From G963668605 sp963793625 (lineage in GTDB: Bacteria > Acidobacteriota > Terriglobia > Bryobacterales > Bryobacteraceae), in the NCBI GenBank assembly GCA_963793625.1, contig CAWCAT010000022.1, positions 233,328 to 297,327 on the forward strand: 64,000 nucleotides of DNA, in the 5' to 3' direction. Below are positions 9,356-17,682 of this stretch, piece after piece. Both the position numbers and the translations under genes were made by a program. Under the pieces are notes generated by a model. The model ran no database searches and was not told the origin of the DNA. It saw only the letters and a program-made list of their open reading frames with translations. Positions within the stretch are counted from its first letter, which is position 1; every line of letters starts with the position of its first letter.

Positions 9356-10126
9356 TTAGAACGCCTGCGCGGAGCTGATGCCGGCGGACTGCAGTGCGAC
9401 CGCCATTTTCTCCAGGGCCGCTTTGTGGATCTGTGAAACTCGGCTTTCGTTGATGCCGAGCATGCCGCCGATTTCCTTCATCGTCATCTCGTTCGTGTAG
9501 TAGAGTACGACGACTTTTTGATAGCGTTCCGGCAAGGTCTTCATCGCGACACCGAGCACAGAGCGTAACTGCTCTTTCGCGCACATGCTGTCGGGCTGCG
9601 TTTCCGGCTTACTTGGAAAGTCAGGTGCCGGAAGGTCTTCATGGTCGGTGGCCCGCGTGGAAGCGGAGATCAGGCCGACGTTGCGAAGATCGACGGCCAT
9701 CTGACGCCAGCGCTCTACTTCAATGCCCAGCTTGCCGGCGATTTCAGCTTCAGTTGGATTGCGCTGCAGCGTCGAGGCAAGATCACGGGTGACGGCTTCC
9801 ACCTGCTTGTGGCGGCGGCGTAGGTCGCGCGATGCCCAGTCGAGTTGTCGCAGACTATCGAGAATGGCGCCTTTAATACGGTGCTTGGCGTAACTCGAGA
9901 ACTGAACCTGCTTCTCCGGGTCGTACTTATCGACGGCGTCAAAGAGTCCGAGGACGCCGGCATGCACCAGGTCATCAAGATCGACATGCACCGGGAGGTT
10001 CTCATGTACACGCACCGCGATCGCCTTTACCAATGGCAAGTGCTCAAGAACAATCTGGTCACGACGGACTAACCTCTCTTCATTCGCAGTAAACACATTC
10101 GCAGTAAACACACCGATGGCTTGCAT
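9356..10126 (-). CDS. RNA polymerase sigma factor, FliA/SigD (sigma-28) class
   Basis: 256 residues from the ATG at 10126, preceded by AGAGGAT. The frame stays open up to 10279, but the shorter start matches the family length and has the ribosome-binding site. Region 2 is present (HVDLDDLVHAGVLGLFDAVD, then QFSSYAKHRIKGAILDSLRQ), as is region 3 (IEVERWRQMAVDLRN) and region 4 with its helix-turn-helix (LPERYQKVVVLYY, MTMKEIGGMLGINESRVSQI). It redirects RNA polymerase to motility or stress genes in relatives; no flagellar genes are in this window, so the regulon is open. Its N-terminus carries a small tandem duplication. Confidence 0.9.
   Translation of the reverse strand: MQAIGVFTANVFTANEERLVRRDQIVLEHLPLVKAIAVRVHENLPVHVDLDDLVHAGVLGLFDAVDKYDPEKQVQFSSYAKHRIKGAILDSLRQLDWASRDLRRRHKQVEAVTRDLASTLQRNPTEAEIAGKLGIEVERWRQMAVDLRNVGLISASTRATDHEDLPAPDFPSKPETQPDSMCAKEQLRSVLGVAMKTLPERYQKVVVLYYTNEMTMKEIGGMLGINESRVSQIHKAALEKMAVALQSAGISSAQAF
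10081..10110. repeat. Perfect tandem duplication of a 15-bp unit
   Basis: The unit CATTCGCAGTAAACA occurs twice in succession at 10081-10095 and 10096-10110. It lies in the first codons of the sigma factor gene and, being 15 bp, adds five residues in frame (FTANV then FTANE). It is probably a slippage duplication. Confidence 0.9.
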
Positions 10127-10154
10127 GCTCGATCCTCTGTTCTGTTTGGGAATG

Positions 10155-10198
10155 GCCCCGACTGCAGGGGCTGTTTTCAGCCGGGCTAATTCGCCCGG
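10155..10198 (-). promoter_or_regulatory. Structured leader of the sigma factor mRNA with alternative hairpins
   Basis: Three abutting inverted repeats fill this stretch, 30-75 nt upstream of the sigma factor ATG. They are GCCCC(7-nt loop)GGGGC at 10155-10171, GGCTG-TTTT-CAGCC at 10169-10182, and CCGGGC(6)GCCCGG at 10181-10198. The middle hairpin shares bases with both outer ones, so the RNA can fold as the outer pair or as the middle hairpin. That is the layout of attenuators and translational switches. The region could instead be coding if the longer sigma ORF is used. Confidence 0.45.
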
Positions 10199-10392
10199 TG
10201 TCCTTGAGAGAGCAAGCCTTGGACCAAACTTCTGCTGGATGGGTTGCACAGCGTCGTAGATTTTTCTGGCAGGCGTCATAAACTCTTTGCAACTAACGAT
10301 CTAAAGACTTTTCCGGAGCGTCCGATAAGGTAACTAGTGGCACTAAAGAAAACAGCCACTTATGCCTAACCACGCCAATTAGAGCCCAAATT

Positions 10393-10436
10393 CCAACTTG
10401 GTTCCCAAGTTGAAACGAAGTGTTCCAATTTGGAAC
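10393..10436. promoter_or_regulatory. Pair of operator-like palindromes upstream of the sigma factor
   Basis: CAACTTGG-ttc-CCAAGTTG (10394-10412) is a perfect 8-bp inverted repeat, and GTTCCAA-T-TTGGAAC (10422-10436) is a perfect 7-bp one; both share a CCAA/TTGG core. The two are 9 bp apart, about one helical turn between edges. They have no T-run and low GC, so they look like binding sites for a dimeric regulator rather than terminators. Confidence 0.45.
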
Positions 10437-10572
10437 GCGGGAAGCTCCTTCCCTTACTTTTTAAAATGTCTGATCGCTAAGTGTAGAGTTTTTCTGAACC
10501 AAACGTACCAAGCAGAAGACCTTAAGTCGGCCCCATAATTTGCCTGATAGCCCTATTTTTCTTGAGGGGGAC

Positions 10573-10722
10573 CTAGTCGCGTTTCGTGGCAATCCAAGTT
10601 TTTGCGGCCAAACCAGCGAGGAAAACAAGGACCGCCAGCCGGAAAAGGCCTTCCAGCGTGAAGGTCGCCAGAAGCGCAAGCACGGCGTACGCGGACAGCG
10701 CGGCGGGTAACGATTTTTTCAT
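10573..10722 (-). CDS. Small membrane protein, 49 residues
   Basis: A 49-residue protein from the ATG at 10722. It starts MKKSLPAALSAYAVLALLAT and has two hydrophobic helices (about 6-20 and 25-42), ending with a basic tail (KTWIATKRD). It lies 34 bp downstream of the TonB-family gene on the same strand and is likely co-transcribed with it. A longer open frame to 10899 overlaps tonB and is not credible as the start. No recognised domain; it might be an accessory membrane subunit, but nothing in the sequence proves function. Confidence 0.55.
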   Translation of the reverse strand: MKKSLPAALSAYAVLALLATFTLEGLFRLAVLVFLAGLAAKTWIATKRD

Positions 10723-10756
10723 GATCGGTCTAATTGTCGCACGCGAGTGCGTTGAC

Positions 10757-11755
10757 CTATCTGGCGTTGTAGGAAAACGCGAACTGCACCCGAATTTGAT
10801 CGCCTTTGAATTCGGTTGGCAGCGGGGGAAACGGGTTAGAGGCGCTAATGCCGGCCACGGCAGCGCGATCCAGCGCGTCGGTACCGGAAGGCGTTGCAAT
10901 TACCAGTTTGGGTACGCGCCCGTCCTTGCTAATCGCGAACTGCACCACAACCTTCGCGGTTCTGCCGAATTTGGCGCTTTCCGGCACAACAGAAAGCCAA
11001 TTTCGGCGCACAGCGGCCAGGATTCGCAACAGGTACGGCCGGAAATCCACGCCAAGCGGATCGCTGAGCAATTCCAGGCGGCTTCCATTCCGAGCGGGAG
11101 TCGGAGCACGATTGATCGTTTCACCGATTCCCGTAATGGTTTCCATGTCGCCGACCGCCATACCACTGGAACCGCCCCCACGCGCGATGCTGCGCAAAGC
11201 CTCATCTACAGTCGATTTGGGGGCCGTCAGGCGTCCAGCACCGCTCGGGATGCCGCTGGAAGCGCCGGGTTTCTCAAATGCCAGCTTGGGCTTCTCTTCC
11301 ACTTGAATTTTGGGCGGGGTCGCTGCGATCGGATCGGGAACACCGGGCGGCGGCAACTGCGCGGCCTTCGCCTGCGCGTCGAGCTTGGGAGGTTCAGGCA
11401 AAGAAGGCGCAGCGGGCGCAGCCGCAGGCACCGGAGCCGGTGGAATAAAGCGACGCGGCGCCGGTGGGGGCGATGGGGGGGCTTTTACTGCCGGACGCGG
11501 CAACAGGCCTTCCACGTTCACTTCTTTGCTGACCCGGCCCTGATTCGGCTCCTTCTGCGTAAGTTCGGTGGGCGGTGCAATAAGCGGTGTATATCGACGG
11601 ACTTCCGTCAGTTCCGTCCGGCGCTGCGCTGGCGCGCTATCGAAGCGCACAAACAGTACGACCAGGACGATCCCAAGGTGGACCAGGGCCGACAGAATGC
11701 CCGCCCAGGCCTCACGACGGTGATCCTCAGGCAGACTGAAGCGTTCTGGAAACAA
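10757..11755 (-). CDS. TonB-family energy-transducing protein
   Basis: About 332 residues if started at the TTG at 11755; an ATG at 11827 also fits but would overlap the upstream dehydrogenase gene by 101 bp. A single N-terminal membrane helix (ILSALVHLGIVLVVLFVRF) is followed by a long Pro/Ala-rich span (PPSPPPAPRRFIPPAPVPAA) able to cross the periplasm. The C-terminal TonB domain ends in DALDRAAVAGISASNPFPPL and VQFAFSYN. It should couple the proton gradient to outer-membrane transporters; no ExbBD pair is in the window. Start choice is the main uncertainty. Confidence 0.85.
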   Translation of the reverse strand: MFPERFSLPEDHRREAWAGILSALVHLGIVLVVLFVRFDSAPAQRRTELTEVRRYTPLIAPPTELTQKEPNQGRVSKEVNVEGLLPRPAVKAPPSPPPAPRRFIPPAPVPAAAPAAPSLPEPPKLDAQAKAAQLPPPGVPDPIAATPPKIQVEEKPKLAFEKPGASSGIPSGAGRLTAPKSTVDEALRSIARGGGSSGMAVGDMETITGIGETINRAPTPARNGSRLELLSDPLGVDFRPYLLRILAAVRRNWLSVVPESAKFGRTAKVVVQFAISKDGRVPKLVIATPSGTDALDRAAVAGISASNPFPPLPTEFKGDQIRVQFAFSYNAR

Positions 11756-12680
11756 GTTGAGCGTGCTCTTCAATTTTATCAAGGATTGCCAGCGCGACTT
11801 CGAGTGTGCGAGTGGCGTCTTTGCCACTCACTCGCGGTGCTGTTCCGAACTCTACCGCATCCAGAAAGCCGTCGATCTCCAGCCGAAGCGGCTCATCCTT
11901 AACGACTGTTAGCGGACCGCCACCGACCTTCATCTCTCCGGAAACCGAGAGCCGGAACGCGTCCTGCCGCCCGTAGTCGAGCGAGACATATTCATACGGC
12001 TGAAAAACACGGAGCTTGCGAACACGGTCTGTTGAGACCCGGCTGGCTGTCAGATTCGCGACGCAACCGCTCGGAAACAGCAAGCGTACGCTCGCAATAT
12101 CGACCTTTTGGGAAAGGATCGAGATGCCGGCCGCGCGAATCTCGTCCGGCATCTGCCCCGTCATCCAGAGCACGATGTCGATGTCGTGAATCATCAGGTC
12201 AAGCACCACGTCAACGTCCAGGCAGCGCGGTGTGAACAGATTAAGCCGGTGGATCTCAAAAAACAGCGGCAGTTTCACGGCAGGCTTGACCGCTTCGATA
12301 GCGGGATTGAAGCGCTCCAGATGGCCCACCTGCAGGGTGCGATTTGCCGCCTGGGCCGCAGCACTCAGCCGTTCGGCAGACGCCAGGTCATGTGCAATCG
12401 GCTTTTCTACCAAGACGTGTATACCACTTTCGAGCAGGCGGCAGCCAACATCGGCGTGCGCGGTTGTCGGGACGGCAACTACGGCCGCATCGACTTTGCC
12501 CGTTAGCAGGTCTTCGAAATTCAGGACAGGACACTGAAATTCAGCGGCAACGGCGGCGGCGCGCGAAGCGTCAAGATCAACGATGCCAGCAATCTCGACG
12601 CGCGAATTTTCCTTTAAAACCCTGACATGGTTCCGTCCAAACTGCCCGGCACCAACTACCGCAACTCGAATCTTCGACAC
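11727..12680 (-). CDS. Gfo/Idh/MocA-family oxidoreductase
   Basis: 317 residues from a GTG at 12680, chosen because AGGGAG lies 5 bp ahead of it and the NAD-binding fold starts at once (SKIRVAVVGAGQFGRNHVRV). The family motif EKPIAHD provides the catalytic-site lysine, and FEIHRLNLFTPR and MIHDIDIVLWM match the C-terminal domain with its active-site His. There is no signal peptide, so it is cytosolic. Homologues dehydrogenate or epimerise sugars, including UDP-sugars and lipid A precursors. Its 3' end overlaps the tonB-family start region, suggesting coupled expression. Confidence 0.88.
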   Translation of the reverse strand: MSKIRVAVVGAGQFGRNHVRVLKENSRVEIAGIVDLDASRAAAVAAEFQCPVLNFEDLLTGKVDAAVVAVPTTAHADVGCRLLESGIHVLVEKPIAHDLASAERLSAAAQAANRTLQVGHLERFNPAIEAVKPAVKLPLFFEIHRLNLFTPRCLDVDVVLDLMIHDIDIVLWMTGQMPDEIRAAGISILSQKVDIASVRLLFPSGCVANLTASRVSTDRVRKLRVFQPYEYVSLDYGRQDAFRLSVSGEMKVGGGPLTVVKDEPLRLEIDGFLDAVEFGTAPRVSGKDATRTLEVALAILDKIEEHAQLVSRTLQSA

Positions 12681-12818
12681 AAATTCTCCCTGTCCGGTGT
12701 GTTTTTCGGCAAACCGGACCAAACCTCACATTACCATGCACCCGAAAGTGGGCGGCAAAATGCAAAGAAAGAGAGCAGTTGGTGTGCTGGCATAATCCAG
12801 TCTATTCTGGAGGAGTAC

Positions 12819-13250
12819 GTGGACAGCCTGCAAAATCTCGCGAACTCGGTGGCCGGGCGACGGCCGAAGCCGCCCACTTTGCGCGTACTGGTTGCCGATA
12901 GTGATCCCGTGAGTTCGTCGATAACGGTCCGGCTTTTGGAACGGCAAGGACATGAGGTGATCACGGCAGAAGGTGGACTTGCCGCCTTGGGGAAAGCCAG
13001 CCACAAGCGCTTCGATCTCGTTCTGTTGGATGTCGACGCGCCTGACGGCGACGGGTCCAGCTATGCCACAAAAATTCGCGAGGCCGGCATTGATAACGGC
13101 GTTCGGACCGCAATTTGGGGCTTAACAATGGATTCGGGGGGCAAATCCAGGATTGTTCGTGCCGCACCGGCTTTCGACCTGGTGCTGTCAAAACCGCTAG
13201 AATCCAACGCGCTGGCGGAAGCGTTGAATCGAATTCTCCGCGTTAACTGA
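12819..13250 (+). CDS. Single-domain response regulator (receiver only)
   Basis: 143 residues from a GTG at 12819, which follows a near-perfect GGAGGAG ribosome-binding site; a longer open frame to 12627 has no such signal. After a 20-residue lead the receiver fold begins (LRVLVADSDP). Acidic residues Asp27/Asp29, phospho-acceptor Asp71 (DLVLLDVDAPDG) and the switch lysine in LVLSKPLESNAL are present. There is no output domain, so it acts by protein contact or in a phosphorelay. No kinase is adjacent. It is divergent from the Gfo/Idh gene. Confidence 0.88.
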   Translation: MDSLQNLANSVAGRRPKPPTLRVLVADSDPVSSSITVRLLERQGHEVITAEGGLAALGKASHKRFDLVLLDVDAPDGDGSSYATKIREAGIDNGVRTAIWGLTMDSGGKSRIVRAAPAFDLVLSKPLESNALAEALNRILRVN

Positions 13251-13282
13251 AATCGGCCTGCTGGATCAATGGAGTAAAAACG

Positions 13283-14110
13283 ATGCGCTTTTTTATCGCA
13301 GGACTTCTGTTTCTTGTCTCTGCTTCCGGCGCGGAAGACGCCAGAGAACTTGTACGCCGCAGCGTTCACTATGACAGTAAAAACTGGGAACTGTCCCGCG
13401 ATTACACCTATCAGCAGCGGGTGGAAACGAAGGAATTTGGCTCCGACGGCAAGGTAAAAAAGTCCGAGAGTTCCACCTTCGATATAACAATTCTTTACGG
13501 CCAGCCTTACCGCAACCTGATTCAGCACGACGACAAACCCCTGACGCCGGAGGAAGAGAAGAAGGCCAGCGACAAACTCGCGAAGCTCTCTGCGGAACGA
13601 GCCCGAGAGACGCCGGCGCAACGAGAGCGGCGCATGGAGGATTATCGCAGGAGTCGCGAAAAAGAACGCGCATTTGCTAAGGAAATACCAGAAGCATTCA
13701 ATTTCCGCATCGCAGGCACCGAGACCATCGCAGGCCGCGAAGTTTTGAGGGTGGAGGCCGAGCCGCGTCCTGAATTCAGGCCCCAACAATCAATGGCAAA
13801 GGTTCTCTCGAAATTCCGCGCGACTTTCTGGATCGATACCAAGGAATTCCAGTGGGTCAAACTGGAGGCAGAAGCTATTGATACCGTCTGGTTCGGTCTG
13901 TTGCTTGCAAAAATTAACAAAGGCGCGCGTTTTTCATTCGAGCAGACCAGGGTAAACGACGAAGTCTGGCTGCCCAAGGAAATTCATGCGACGCTGGACG
14001 CTCGCATCGCACTATTCAAGCATTTGAATGCAGATACGCGCATTACCTACGGCAACTACCGCAAATTTACCACCGACTCAAATGTAGTCAGCACATCGCA
14101 AATCCGTTAG
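13283..14110 (+). CDS. Exported hypothetical protein, LolA/MucB-like fold suspected
   Basis: 275 residues with a signal peptide (MRFFIAGLLFLVSASGAEDA). The middle (about 95-135) is a highly charged helical stretch (EEEKKASDKLAKLSAERARE, then RERRMEDYRRSREKERAFAK). The rest is strand-rich with alternating motifs such as FNFRIAGTETIAGREVLRVE and FRATFWIDTKEFQWVKLEAE, which resemble outer-membrane lipoprotein-sorting or MucB-type open barrels. That assignment is inference. It is likely periplasmic. It converges with the sulfatase gene and overlaps it by 4 bp. Confidence 0.7.
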   Translation: MRFFIAGLLFLVSASGAEDARELVRRSVHYDSKNWELSRDYTYQQRVETKEFGSDGKVKKSESSTFDITILYGQPYRNLIQHDDKPLTPEEEKKASDKLAKLSAERARETPAQRERRMEDYRRSREKERAFAKEIPEAFNFRIAGTETIAGREVLRVEAEPRPEFRPQQSMAKVLSKFRATFWIDTKEFQWVKLEAEAIDTVWFGLLLAKINKGARFSFEQTRVNDEVWLPKEIHATLDARIALFKHLNADTRITYGNYRKFTTDSNVVSTSQIR

Positions 14111-15612
14111 CTTTTCACAAATGCCGGTGATCGAAGGGTTGGCTTCGCTCGAAGTTGCAGTTTGCCGCCCTTAACCCATGCCTCCCCGCGCGGTTCCAGG
14201 TGCGCGATCATGCGGCTTCGCCACGCACGCAAATCGGCCGCTGCACCGGCGTCTCCGCTCAGGTCGTCACACTCGTTCGGATCTTTCTGGAGATTGAAAA
14301 GCTGTTCCTCGCCGCTGCGCGCGTGATAGAGATACTTGCTGCGTCCGTCAGTTAATCCTGTCCAGGATTCCTGGCCCTTGTAGGCGGCCGAATGCTCCAG
14401 GTCGATATACTGCCGCCAGCCTGTCTTTGCGCCGCGCACAAGCGGTAGCAGGCTGCGCCCGTCAAATTGACGGTCTTTTCGGTCCTCGGCGGCTTCCAGA
14501 AACGTCGGCAGGATATCGCGCAATTCCACAGGGCTCAAAATTGTTCGCCCACGCTGAGCATCGGGCACAAAGCCCTTCGGCGAGCGCACGATCAGCGGGA
14601 TTCTGGCCGACGCCTCATAGCCGTAGGTCTTGCGCCAGAGATGATGATCGCCGGTCATGTCACCGTGGTCGGACGTATAGACAATCAGCGTTTCCTCAAG
14701 CAAGCCGCGCTTTTCGAGCGTCTCCAGTATCCGCCCGATCTGCTCATCTACAAAGGATACAGATCCGTAATAGCCCTGCCGCGAGCGGCGCACCTGTTCC
14801 GCTCCTTCATCACCGTGCCAGATGTTGAAACTGGAATCGCTCTTCGGCTCGAAGCGCTTGGCCCACGCACCTACCGAAGCCTTGGGCAGCGCCGCATTTT
14901 CGTACTGTTTCATAAACCGCTGTGGCGGATCGTAGGGGCTATGCGGACGCGCGAATGAGACCTTCAGAAAGAACGGCTCGGGGCGTTTGTAGGAATCGAT
15001 AAAACGAACAGCGCAATCGGCAGTCCAGCGCGTCGGATGCAGCTTCTCCGGTAGCGCATATTCTGCCGAGCGATAATCGTTCCAGCCGATACCTGTCGCG
15101 TCCGGGTCGAGCCCAGGAGCTTCGGACATAAACCAGGCGCGGTAATCGCTGCGGAAGTCGGGCGAGAGTTCGCGTCCGGATTCATCAAGCAGCATGCGGT
15201 GAAATCCGTGCGCGTTGCGCTGCGGATGCCAATGCATTTTGCCGATGCCCGTAGTGTAATAGCCTGCATCGCGAAGAGCCTGCGGCATTTCAGTGGGATA
15301 TTTTTCGGGAACGGTCGTGTATCCGAGCAGTCCATTTCGCCACGGCGCCAGGCCGCTCAGCAGGGCGGCGCGGGCGGGCGTACACGAAGGCGTGCAAGTA
15401 TAAGCGCAACGGAATCGCACCCCTTCGTTCGCGAGCAGGTCAAGGTTGGGAGTCTTGATAACATGATTCCCCTCGGCACCCACGCAATCCGCGCGGTGCT
15501 GATCTGCCATCAGAAAAAGTATGTTCGGACGCGTGCGACCAGCGCTCAATGCGCGAATGGGGGCAGCGGCGATACCGACCTTGACGAAGGTTCTACGACT
15601 CCATGACGCCAT
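14107..15612 (-). CDS. Exported sulfatase
   Basis: 501 residues, with a Tat-like signal (MASWSRRTFVKVGIAAAPIR). The formylglycine motif is CTPAR in TCTPSCTPARAALLSG; the Cys is converted to formylglycine by a separate enzyme not seen here. Metal ligands are in PNILFLMADQHRADC and YTSDHGDMTGDHHLW, and the family lysine/histidine segments GIGKMHWHP and FLKVSFARPHSPYDPP are present. It should remove sulfate esters from polysaccharide or glycan in the periplasm, in keeping with the nearby lyases and exported isomerases. Choline sulfatase-type substrates cannot be excluded. Confidence 0.92.
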   Translation of the reverse strand: MASWSRRTFVKVGIAAAPIRALSAGRTRPNILFLMADQHRADCVGAEGNHVIKTPNLDLLANEGVRFRCAYTCTPSCTPARAALLSGLAPWRNGLLGYTTVPEKYPTEMPQALRDAGYYTTGIGKMHWHPQRNAHGFHRMLLDESGRELSPDFRSDYRAWFMSEAPGLDPDATGIGWNDYRSAEYALPEKLHPTRWTADCAVRFIDSYKRPEPFFLKVSFARPHSPYDPPQRFMKQYENAALPKASVGAWAKRFEPKSDSSFNIWHGDEGAEQVRRSRQGYYGSVSFVDEQIGRILETLEKRGLLEETLIVYTSDHGDMTGDHHLWRKTYGYEASARIPLIVRSPKGFVPDAQRGRTILSPVELRDILPTFLEAAEDRKDRQFDGRSLLPLVRGAKTGWRQYIDLEHSAAYKGQESWTGLTDGRSKYLYHARSGEEQLFNLQKDPNECDDLSGDAGAAADLRAWRSRMIAHLEPRGEAWVKGGKLQLRAKPTLRSPAFVKS

Positions 15613-15678
15613 CGCAACATGCTCTCACAAACCGCACGCACGCGTGCGCCATGATGCGGCGCGCAGTGCCCGCCCTGC

Positions 15679-16299
15679 CTATCGCATCGTCTTCAGATAC
15701 TCACCCGTGCTGGCATCCACAAAAATTGAATAATTGCTCGTGCCGATAGATTCACCCCAAATCACGCGCCACGTTGGATTCGGGTTCACATTGGTCAGTT
15801 CGAGCAGATACGTGATCGGCTTATCCGGATTCTTCTTCGCGTAATCGGCGGCTTTCTTCATCGCCGCTTCCAACGCCTGATCGGAATCGGTTTTCAGCGC
15901 TGCCACAGGGAAAGGCTTGGCTTGGCCGCGCGGTGTGTAAGCGTCGTCCGCGCTTCCAAAGACGCCTTTGTGAAGATTACTCGGACCTTCCGCCACAGAG
16001 TAAGTAAACATCTTCGCGCGCGAACGACTCGGCGAAACCATGATTGCCTGCCAGGCTGCCGCTTTGCCAGGCTCTTCTTTTACATTCTGAAGCCTGACGC
16101 TGCTCATCTGAAGGATTTGGGCATCAGGCGCCCAGGCCCGCGCAGTCGCGAAAATCTGCTGGAAAGCTTGGCGCGCGGTTACCGGCTCGGCTGGTTTTTC
16201 AGGTTCTTTCTTTTGTTCCGCCTTTTTCGGGGCCTCCGAGCAGGCGGCGAGCATCAGCATGAGTGTGATTGGGAAGAGGATGGAAAGCAGTTTTTTCAT
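15679..16299 (-). CDS. Lipoprotein of unknown function
   Basis: 206 residues from the ATG at 16299. The signal MKKLLSILFPITLMLMLAAC ends with an LAAC lipobox, so the mature protein is lipid-anchored. A Lys/Glu/Pro-rich linker (EAPKKAEQKKEPEKPAEP) follows. The globular part includes YLLELTNVNPNPTWRVIWGE and ends SIFVDASTGEYLKTMR, which resembles PepSY-type folds; this is tentative. A longer open frame to 16707 crosses the neighbouring gene in antisense and is rejected. It is divergent from the TPR gene and shares a 94-bp intergenic region with it. Confidence 0.7.
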   Translation of the reverse strand: MKKLLSILFPITLMLMLAACSEAPKKAEQKKEPEKPAEPVTARQAFQQIFATARAWAPDAQILQMSSVRLQNVKEEPGKAAAWQAIMVSPSRSRAKMFTYSVAEGPSNLHKGVFGSADDAYTPRGQAKPFPVAALKTDSDQALEAAMKKAADYAKKNPDKPITYLLELTNVNPNPTWRVIWGESIGTSNYSIFVDASTGEYLKTMR

Positions 16300-16393
16300 A
16301 GAAGCACCAGAGATCATTTTACAAGGTCGGACGAAGGGAGCCATAAAGTATGTGTGACATAATGAAGGCAAGTTCACTTCGAGGTTCAAAATT

Positions 16394-17674
16394 ATGATGG
16401 TTAAGAACCTTCTCCGCTGCTTTCTGGCACCGGCACTGGGATTCTCAATTTTGGCCGGCTCCAGCGTTGCGCAACAACAACCGACGCAGCCAACTCCAGG
16501 CACCACGACACCCACCCCCAGCCCCACTCCTACGACGCCCACAACTCCAAGCCGTCCCACAACGCCGAACACAAACAACACAACCCAGCCACAGCAGGAC
16601 AGGATGCAGATTCCAGAAATGGAGCGTCCGGTATTTCTGTCCGGCAAGGTGGTTCTGGATGACGGAACTGCGCCACCACACAATGTCACCATTGAGCGGA
16701 TTTGCAACGGTGTCGTCCGGCCCGAAGGTTATACAGATTCGAAGGGACACTTCAATCTTCAACTGGGTAGCAACATGACCGTGTTCGCCGATGCGAGCGT
16801 CAGTTCCTCTGCCGATGCGGGGTTCGGCAACCCGAGCAGCCGTTCGGGGATGGGCTCGATGCCAGGCAGCCGCAACGGCATTTCCGAACGCGAACTGCAG
16901 AACTGCGAAATACGCGCTTCACTGGCAGGCTACACCTCCGAAACGGTTCTGCTTGCTGGACGCCGTTTCATGGACAACCCGGATATCGGGACGATCATCC
17001 TGCGCCGCATGGGAAAGGTCGATGGTTACACACTTAGCGTGACCAACGCACTCGCACCGAAGGACGCGAAAAAGGCCTACGAAAAAGCCCGCGAGGCGAT
17101 GAAGAAGAACAAGGCGGCTGATGCGCAGAAAGAGTTGGAAAAGGCGGTCGGAATTTATCCGAAATACGCATCTGCGTGGTTCAGCCTGGGACTTGTAAAA
17201 GAGCAGACCAAGGACATTGAAGGTGCGCGCAAGGCTTACGCTGAAGCTCTCGCAGCGGATCCGAAGTACGTAAATCCCTACATGCAGCTCGCACAATTGG
17301 ACGCAAACGAGTCAAAGTGGCAGCAGGTTGTTGAGACAACGGACCGTTTGCTCAAACTCGACGCCTATAATTTTCCGCGCGCGTATTTCCTCAATTCCGT
17401 CGCGAATCTGAACCTGAAAAAGATTGACGAAGCGGAAGTAAGCGCACGCGCGGCGGTAAAGAGTGATCCGAACAACCGCAACCCACAGACACATCACTTG
17501 CTCGGCGTGATACTTGCGCAAAAAGAGCAGTTTCCTGAAGCCGCAACGGAAATGAAGACATACCTGAAACTCGCCCCCAATGCGAACAACGCAGTATCGG
17601 TGAAAAAGCAATTGGTTGAGATCGAGAAGATAACGGCGTCTCCGGAAACCGCCGAAAAGAAGAAAGAACAATAA
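16394..17674 (+). CDS. Exported TPR protein with carboxypeptidase-regulatory-like domain
   Basis: 426 residues. Residues 1-27 are a signal peptide (ending GSSVAQ), then a Pro/Thr/Gln-rich linker to about 72. Residues about 75-190 look like a CarboxypepD_reg-like beta-sandwich (VFLSGKVVLDDGTAPPHNVT, YTDSKGHFNLQL). From about 220 there are at least four tetratricopeptide repeats (AWFSLGLVKEQTKDIEGARK, PYMQLAQLDANESKWQQVVE). The TPR arm suggests a periplasmic or surface scaffold. The next gene starts 9 bp downstream, so co-transcription is possible. The partner is unknown. Confidence 0.85.
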   Translation: MMVKNLLRCFLAPALGFSILAGSSVAQQQPTQPTPGTTTPTPSPTPTTPTTPSRPTTPNTNNTTQPQQDRMQIPEMERPVFLSGKVVLDDGTAPPHNVTIERICNGVVRPEGYTDSKGHFNLQLGSNMTVFADASVSSSADAGFGNPSSRSGMGSMPGSRNGISERELQNCEIRASLAGYTSETVLLAGRRFMDNPDIGTIILRRMGKVDGYTLSVTNALAPKDAKKAYEKAREAMKKNKAADAQKELEKAVGIYPKYASAWFSLGLVKEQTKDIEGARKAYAEALAADPKYVNPYMQLAQLDANESKWQQVVETTDRLLKLDAYNFPRAYFLNSVANLNLKKIDEAEVSARAAVKSDPNNRNPQTHHLLGVILAQKEQFPEAATEMKTYLKLAPNANNAVSVKKQLVEIEKITASPETAEKKKEQ

Positions 17675-17682
17675 ATCGAGCT

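Larger units (their letters stand above)
10127..10572. other. 446-bp region between the sigma factor and the small membrane protein gene
   Basis: No convincing gene is seen here. On the minus strand it holds the leader and presumably the promoter of the sigma factor. Besides the leader hairpins and the palindromes listed separately, there is a weak inverted repeat AGTGGC(13)GCCACT near 10335-10360. The segment from about 10280 to 10572 is relatively AT-rich compared with the flanking genes, as expected for promoter DNA. Confidence 0.6.

Noticed and set aside
10586..11902. 438-codon open frame on the plus strand
   Set aside because: It lies antisense to the TonB-family and Gfo/Idh genes, has an Arg-rich composition typical of GC-rich antisense frames and shows no motifs.
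13061..13789. 242-codon open frame on the minus strand
   Set aside because: Antisense to the receiver protein and the exported hypothetical; no start signal.
16300..16707. Long N-terminal extension of the lipoprotein gene
   Set aside because: It would run antisense through the TPR gene and lose the lipobox signal peptide at 16299.
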